64,000 bases of DNA from Sphingomonas sp. PsM26 (GTDB lineage Bacteria > Pseudomonadota > Alphaproteobacteria > Sphingomonadales > Sphingomonadaceae), in contig JARUXA010000016.1 of the NCBI GenBank assembly GCA_030433805.1, forward strand, positions 62,001 to 126,000, given 5' to 3'. A program made the position numbers and the translations under genes. This document shows positions 60,219 to 64,000 of the stretch, piece by piece. The notes under the pieces are model-generated. The model was not told the DNA's origin and did not search any database. It was given only the letters and a program-made list of their open reading frames with translations. Position 1 is the stretch's first letter. The number at the start of each line of letters is the position of its first letter.

Positions 60219-62210
60219 CTACGCCGCCTGCGCAACCACCCGTCGCATCGTCGCGCGGTACAGCAGCGCAACCATTGCCGCGAACAGCACCGTCCCCCCG
60301 ATCAATGCGGGCGTCGCGAACCCGGCACCCACCACCGCGAGCGGCGCATCGGTCCCCGACCCTGCGACCACGAACGCGAACAACACCCCGAACAGGCTTT
60401 CCCCCACGATCAGCCCGGTCGCGGTCAGCACGCCGAAGCGGCGCGCGCGTTCGGGGTTGGCGGTGCGGTCGGCCCAGCGATCGTAGAACCAGCCGACCAC
60501 CGCGCCGATCACCGTCGGCAGGATCACGCTCATCGGCAGGTAGATGCCGATCCCGATCGCGAGCGGCGGCAACCGCAACAGCTTCGCGCGCCCGAGCAGC
60601 ATGTCGACCACGATCGCGACCACCCCGGCAGCGATGCCCCAGTCGAGCATCGTCCAGTTGAGGTTGCCGCCGAGTACGCCCTGCGCAAGCGTCGAGATCA
60701 GCCCCGCCTGCGGGGCGGCGAGCGCGTTCGGCCCGGCGCCGGGCGCACCGACGAAGCCGAACGCGCTGTTGAGTACGTTGAGCACCGGTGGGACCACGAG
60801 CGAGCCGAACACGACGCCGATGATCAGCGCGACCTGCTGCTTCCACGGCGTCGCGCCGACCAGCTGGCCGGTCTTGAGGTCCTGCAGATTGTCGTTCGAG
60901 ATCGTCGCGACGCCGAACACGATGCCGGTGACGATCAGCGCATAAGCGATCAGCGCCTGCGTCGTTTCGGGCGGGGTGCCGCGCCCGAACAGCCCGACCA
61001 GCATCAGCGACGAGGCGATCACCGCGAGGATGCCGATCCCCGACACCGGCGAATTGGACGCGCCGATCAGGCCCGCCATATAGCCGCACACCGCCGCGAT
61101 CATCAGCCCGATGACGAGGATGAACACCAAGGCCCCCCCGATCAACGCCAGCGCGGCGGGAGCGAGCGGGCCGTCCGCGATGACGCTCCACAACAGCCAC
61201 GCGATCGGCGCGAGCAGCGCGACCGAGCCGCCGAACACGATGCCGATCGGCAAGTCGCGCTCCTCGAGCGCGAGCGTCTCGCCAGCGCCGCGTGCGCGCG
61301 ATGCCGCGAGCGCCGAGCGAACCCCGCCGATCACCGGCCGCGCGATGCTGGTCAGCGTCCACACCGCCGCCACGCCGATCACGCCCGCGCCGAAGAAGCG
61401 GACGTCCGAACGGAAGACGGTGTTGGCCCAGGTCTCCGCGTCACCCGCGACCGGATGGATCGCGGTGAGATAGGGCAGCAGGATCCACCAGCCGATCACC
61501 ATGCCGAGCCCTTGCGCCATGCCGACCGAGATGCCGACGAGATGCCCGACCCCGAGCAGCGCGAAGGACAGCCCGCCCGAAATGCCCGTCGCGCCAGCCC
61601 CCGCGCGAAACCACATCGAGGCTTCGGCAAGCGCGAGCTTCATCTGCGTCAGCAGCGCGAACCCGGCTGCGGCGAGCGCGTTGACGATGATGATGCGCAG
61701 CCCCGTCGCGCTTTCGGCGGCACCGGCGGCATCGCCATCCCCGCGTACGCCCGACCCGACTTGCAGCACTTCGGCGGCGGCGCGGCCCTCAGGATAGGGC
61801 AGGTCGGTATCGACGACGAGCGCGCGCCGCAACGGGACCGAGAACATCACGCCGAGGATACCCCCGGTCATCGTGATCGCCGCAGTCGTCACGAACGGGA
61901 AGCCCTGCCACCAGCCGATCATGATCAGCCCCGGCAACACGAAGATGATCGCGGCGAGCGTCCCCGCCGCGCTTGCGATCGTCTGGACAATGTTGTTCTC
62001 GAGGATCGACGCGTTCTTGAAGCCGCTCAGCACCGCCATCGAGATCACTGCCGCGGGGATCGAGGTCGCGAAGGTCAGCCCGACCTTGAGCCCGAGATAG
62101 ACGTTTGCCGCGGTGAACAGCAGCGTGATGAGCCCACCGAGCAGGATCCCGCGCAGCGTGAGTTCGGTCAGCGGTGCCGCGGTTAGCGTGGAAAGGCGGG
62201 GATCGTCCAT
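60219..62210 (-). CDS. OPT-family oligopeptide transporter
   Basis: This is an about 663-residue inner-membrane protein with 14 or more membrane segments. The early signature ELTLRGILLGGLITLLFTAANVYLGLK and then TSIPAAVISMAVL is that of bacterial OPT transporters, which take up oligopeptides or metal chelates. An upstream ATG at 62264 adds 18 polar residues and is possible. It is divergent from the lipid-kinase-like gene; the 105 bp between them has no clear operator. Confidence 0.93.
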   Translation of the reverse strand: MDDPRLSTLTAAPLTELTLRGILLGGLITLLFTAANVYLGLKVGLTFATSIPAAVISMAVLSGFKNASILENNIVQTIASAAGTLAAIIFVLPGLIMIGWWQGFPFVTTAAITMTGGILGVMFSVPLRRALVVDTDLPYPEGRAAAEVLQVGSGVRGDGDAAGAAESATGLRIIIVNALAAAGFALLTQMKLALAEASMWFRAGAGATGISGGLSFALLGVGHLVGISVGMAQGLGMVIGWWILLPYLTAIHPVAGDAETWANTVFRSDVRFFGAGVIGVAAVWTLTSIARPVIGGVRSALAASRARGAGETLALEERDLPIGIVFGGSVALLAPIAWLLWSVIADGPLAPAALALIGGALVFILVIGLMIAAVCGYMAGLIGASNSPVSGIGILAVIASSLMLVGLFGRGTPPETTQALIAYALIVTGIVFGVATISNDNLQDLKTGQLVGATPWKQQVALIIGVVFGSLVVPPVLNVLNSAFGFVGAPGAGPNALAAPQAGLISTLAQGVLGGNLNWTMLDWGIAAGVVAIVVDMLLGRAKLLRLPPLAIGIGIYLPMSVILPTVIGAVVGWFYDRWADRTANPERARRFGVLTATGLIVGESLFGVLFAFVVAGSGTDAPLAVVGAGFATPALIGGTVLFAAMVALLYRATMRRVVAQAA

Positions 62211-62315
62211 GCGGTATCGTTGCACAAAGCGAGCGGGGCCGGACAGGGTTTTCTGGGATTTCATGTCGGACACGGATCGACGTGACTTTTCGCGCGGTTG
62301 CGCGTTGGCTGGGGC

Positions 62316-63161
62316 ATGAAGACACTGTGGTTCATCACCAACCCCAAATCGGGGACCGCGACCCCTGCCAAGGCGGAGGCGCTCGAAGCGATCTGCAGCG
62401 AGCGCGGGCTGCATCTGGCGGGGCGGACGGCGTTCCCCAATCAGTCGCTGCCGACGCCCAGGGCGCTCGATGCCGCCGGGGTCGATACGGTGGTGCTGTT
62501 CGCGGGCGACGGGACGATCAATGCGGCGGTCACCGCTCTGCTCGAGTGGAAGGGTTCGATCCTGATCCTGCCGGGGGGGACGATGAACCTGCTCGCCAAG
62601 CTACTCCACGGCGAGACCGATCCCGCCAGAATCATCCACGCCGCGCACGACCGGGCGCGTCGGACCGCGCTGCCCTTCATCCGCGTGGGCGAGCATCGTG
62701 CGTTCGTCGGGTTGATCCTCGGGCCGGCGGCGACGTGGGTGCGCGCGCGCGAGATTGTCCGCAGCGGGAGCCTTCGTGGCTTGGTGCGGGCGCTCAAACA
62801 TGCGTGGGGCAGGACGTTCGGCAAGGGGATACGGCTGGTCGGTGTGCCGGGGCTCAAGCAGGGCGCGCAGGCGGTGCTGGTGCGCGCCGAGGACGACCGG
62901 CTCGACATCGCAGCGATCGATGCGCGCGATTTCCGCGGGATCACGGCGCTTGGCTGGGAATGGCTGACCGGCGACTGGGTCGCTGCGTCCGAAGTGACGC
63001 AATGCCATGCCACCAGCTTCCGCACCGGCGGGCACAAGCCCGCGCTCGCTTTGTTCGACGGGGAGCCGGTCATGCTCGATCCCGGCAGCGAGGTCGGCTT
63101 GAGCCGGACCCGCGACCTGTTTCTTACCACGCTCGATCGCCAGGGGGGCCTTTCGCGATGA
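62316..63161 (+). CDS. Diacylglycerol/sphingosine kinase-like lipid kinase
   Basis: This is a 281-residue protein of the DAGK catalytic family. It has WFITNPKSGTAT at the start, the nucleotide-binding GDGTINAAV and LPGGTMNLLAKLL. It lacks a membrane anchor. In a sphingomonad, members of this family may phosphorylate a lipid such as diacylglycerol or a sphingoid base; which one is unknown. It overlaps the next gene by ATGA. Confidence 0.88.
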   Translation: MKTLWFITNPKSGTATPAKAEALEAICSERGLHLAGRTAFPNQSLPTPRALDAAGVDTVVLFAGDGTINAAVTALLEWKGSILILPGGTMNLLAKLLHGETDPARIIHAAHDRARRTALPFIRVGEHRAFVGLILGPAATWVRAREIVRSGSLRGLVRALKHAWGRTFGKGIRLVGVPGLKQGAQAVLVRAEDDRLDIAAIDARDFRGITALGWEWLTGDWVAASEVTQCHATSFRTGGHKPALALFDGEPVMLDPGSEVGLSRTRDLFLTTLDRQGGLSR

Positions 63162-63922
63162 TCCGTCTATTTCATGTGAGCGACGTCCATTTCGGGCGCG
63201 AGGATAGCGCGGCGGTGTCGTGGTTCGACGCGCTGGTCCACGCCGAGCGGCCCGATGCGGTGATCATGACGGGCGACCTGACGATGCGCGCGCGGCGCAG
63301 CGAATTTGACGCGGGGCTGGCGTGGTTGCAGCGGTTGCCCGTCCCGGTGACGGTCGAAGTCGGCAATCACGACTTGCCGTATTTCAATCTGTTCGACCGG
63401 TTCTTCCGCCCGTATCGGCGGATGGGGAAGGTCGAGAAGCTGGTCGAGCGTCCGCTCGATCTACCCGGCGTGGCGATCGTGCCGCTGGTGACGACCGCAC
63501 GCGCGCAGTGGCGGCTCAACTGGTCGAAGGGCTATGTCAGCCGTGGGGCTTTGCGGCGGACGCTCGACCTGATCGCGGCGGTGCCCGAGAACCGGCTGAT
63601 CTTCATCGCCGCGCACCATCCGCTGGTCGAGGCAGGGACGCATGCGTCGGCGCAGACCCGGCGCGGGCCAGAGGCGCTGGCGACGCTTGCCGTAGCGGGT
63701 GCGGATGCGGTGCTGACCGGGCATGTCCATGATCCGTTCGACATCGCGCAGGACGTTGAGGGGCGCGTGATCCGGACGATCGGCGCGGGCACTCTGTCCG
63801 AACGCACGCGGACGACCCCGCCATCGTTCAACGAGATCCGCATTGCGGACGGGCGTTTCGACGTGGTGTGCCGGACGATGTCGTCGCAGCCGGACGCGGT
63901 GCTGACGCGCGAGCGGGTCTAA
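63158..63922 (+). CDS. Calcineurin-like metallophosphoesterase
   Basis: This is a 254-residue binuclear-metal phosphoesterase with the four canonical motifs in order: DVHFG (9-13), GDLT (about 39), GNHD (about 67) and GHVHD (about 188). It may hydrolyse cyclic nucleotides, UDP-diacylglucosamine-like lipids or other phosphoesters. Its overlap with the lipid-kinase-like gene hints at a shared phospholipid substrate. A family-1 palindromic repeat starts 8 bp after its stop. Confidence 0.9.
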   Translation: MIRLFHVSDVHFGREDSAAVSWFDALVHAERPDAVIMTGDLTMRARRSEFDAGLAWLQRLPVPVTVEVGNHDLPYFNLFDRFFRPYRRMGKVEKLVERPLDLPGVAIVPLVTTARAQWRLNWSKGYVSRGALRRTLDLIAAVPENRLIFIAAHHPLVEAGTHASAQTRRGPEALATLAVAGADAVLTGHVHDPFDIAQDVEGRVIRTIGAGTLSERTRTTPPSFNEIRIADGRFDVVCRTMSSQPDAVLTRERV

Positions 63923-63930
63923 CGCTCTTT

Positions 63931-64000
63931 CGCTTCCCCGGCGAAGGCCGGGGCCCAGTCGAGGAGCGGAAGATTGCAGGCGACTGCGCACCGTTACTGC
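63931..64000. repeat. Composite palindromic repeat, family 1, copy C (cut by window end)
   Basis: The arm cgcttccccggcgaaggccg followed by gggcccagtc is identical to copy B. The rest contains the complement of the gtaacg core (cgttac near 63993), so this copy appears to lie in the opposite core orientation. The second arm is beyond the window. Confidence 0.75.

Overview
The window is a GC-rich chromosomal segment of an alphaproteobacterium, most likely of the Sphingomonadaceae. The evidence is three large TonB-dependent receptors plus one shorter one, Caulobacter/Sphingomonas-type carbohydrate genes, a COQ4-type ubiquinone protein, a CIRCE-controlled groESL operon, short palindromic repeats of the kind common in sphingomonads, and extensive ATGA/GTGA stop-start overlaps. 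No phage, plasmid, transposase or CRISPR locus is visible.

Layout. 0-4 kb: a CtaG-like membrane protein and a sulfite module (FMN reductase, SorA-like molybdenum enzyme, haem-c lipoprotein) convergent on a TauE/SafE exporter. 4-16 kb: housekeeping genes (PBP1A, era, sirtuin, dapB, nth, tRNA-Arg, coq4, recF, an EF-hand/OmpA protein, gyrB). 15.7-29 kb: a plant-polysaccharide locus. It has two divergent operons: a GH43, a GH30, a sugar 1-dehydrogenase and two tiny coupled frames on the minus strand, and three GH43 enzymes including an endo-arabinanase on the plus strand. A TonB-dependent receptor, a clan GH-A hydrolase and a ThuA-like protein follow. Three matching palindromes in its promoter regions suggest one GntR-type regulator, which is not encoded here. 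29-34 kb: a YfiR-like protein, a TonB receptor and a chemoreceptor in one operon with a CtrA-like site upstream. 34-41 kb: an AAA+ protein, GDP-mannose pyrophosphorylase, another TonB receptor and groESL. 41-48 kb: sppA, a GNAT acetyltransferase, a small DUF559 endonuclease gene bracketed by palindromic repeats, ileS, lspA and a lipoprotein. 48-54 kb: a TorF-type porin, metC, sseA, an iron-sulfur photolyase and queF. 54-58 kb: a glycosyltransferase/GH130 pair. 58-64 kb: small proteins, an alpha/beta hydrolase, an OPT transporter, a lipid-kinase-like protein and a metallophosphoesterase.

The most interesting signal is a repeat-based mobile element. A DUF559 (PD-(D/E)XK-like) endonuclease gene at 43.9 kb sits exactly between two inverted copies of a G/C-rich palindrome, and its stop codon lies inside the right copy. 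About 102-106 bp units with the same ends but a short non-coding core occur twice between metC and sseA, and once in frame inside ileS, where the unit adds 34 residues to isoleucyl-tRNA synthetase. One of the metC/sseA units is itself interrupted by a different 64-bp palindromic element. I read these as an autonomous element and its internally deleted relatives, with DUF559 as the candidate mobility factor. That functional link is inference. A second, unrelated repeat family of about 110 bp occurs at 6.3, 7.4 and 63.9 kb.
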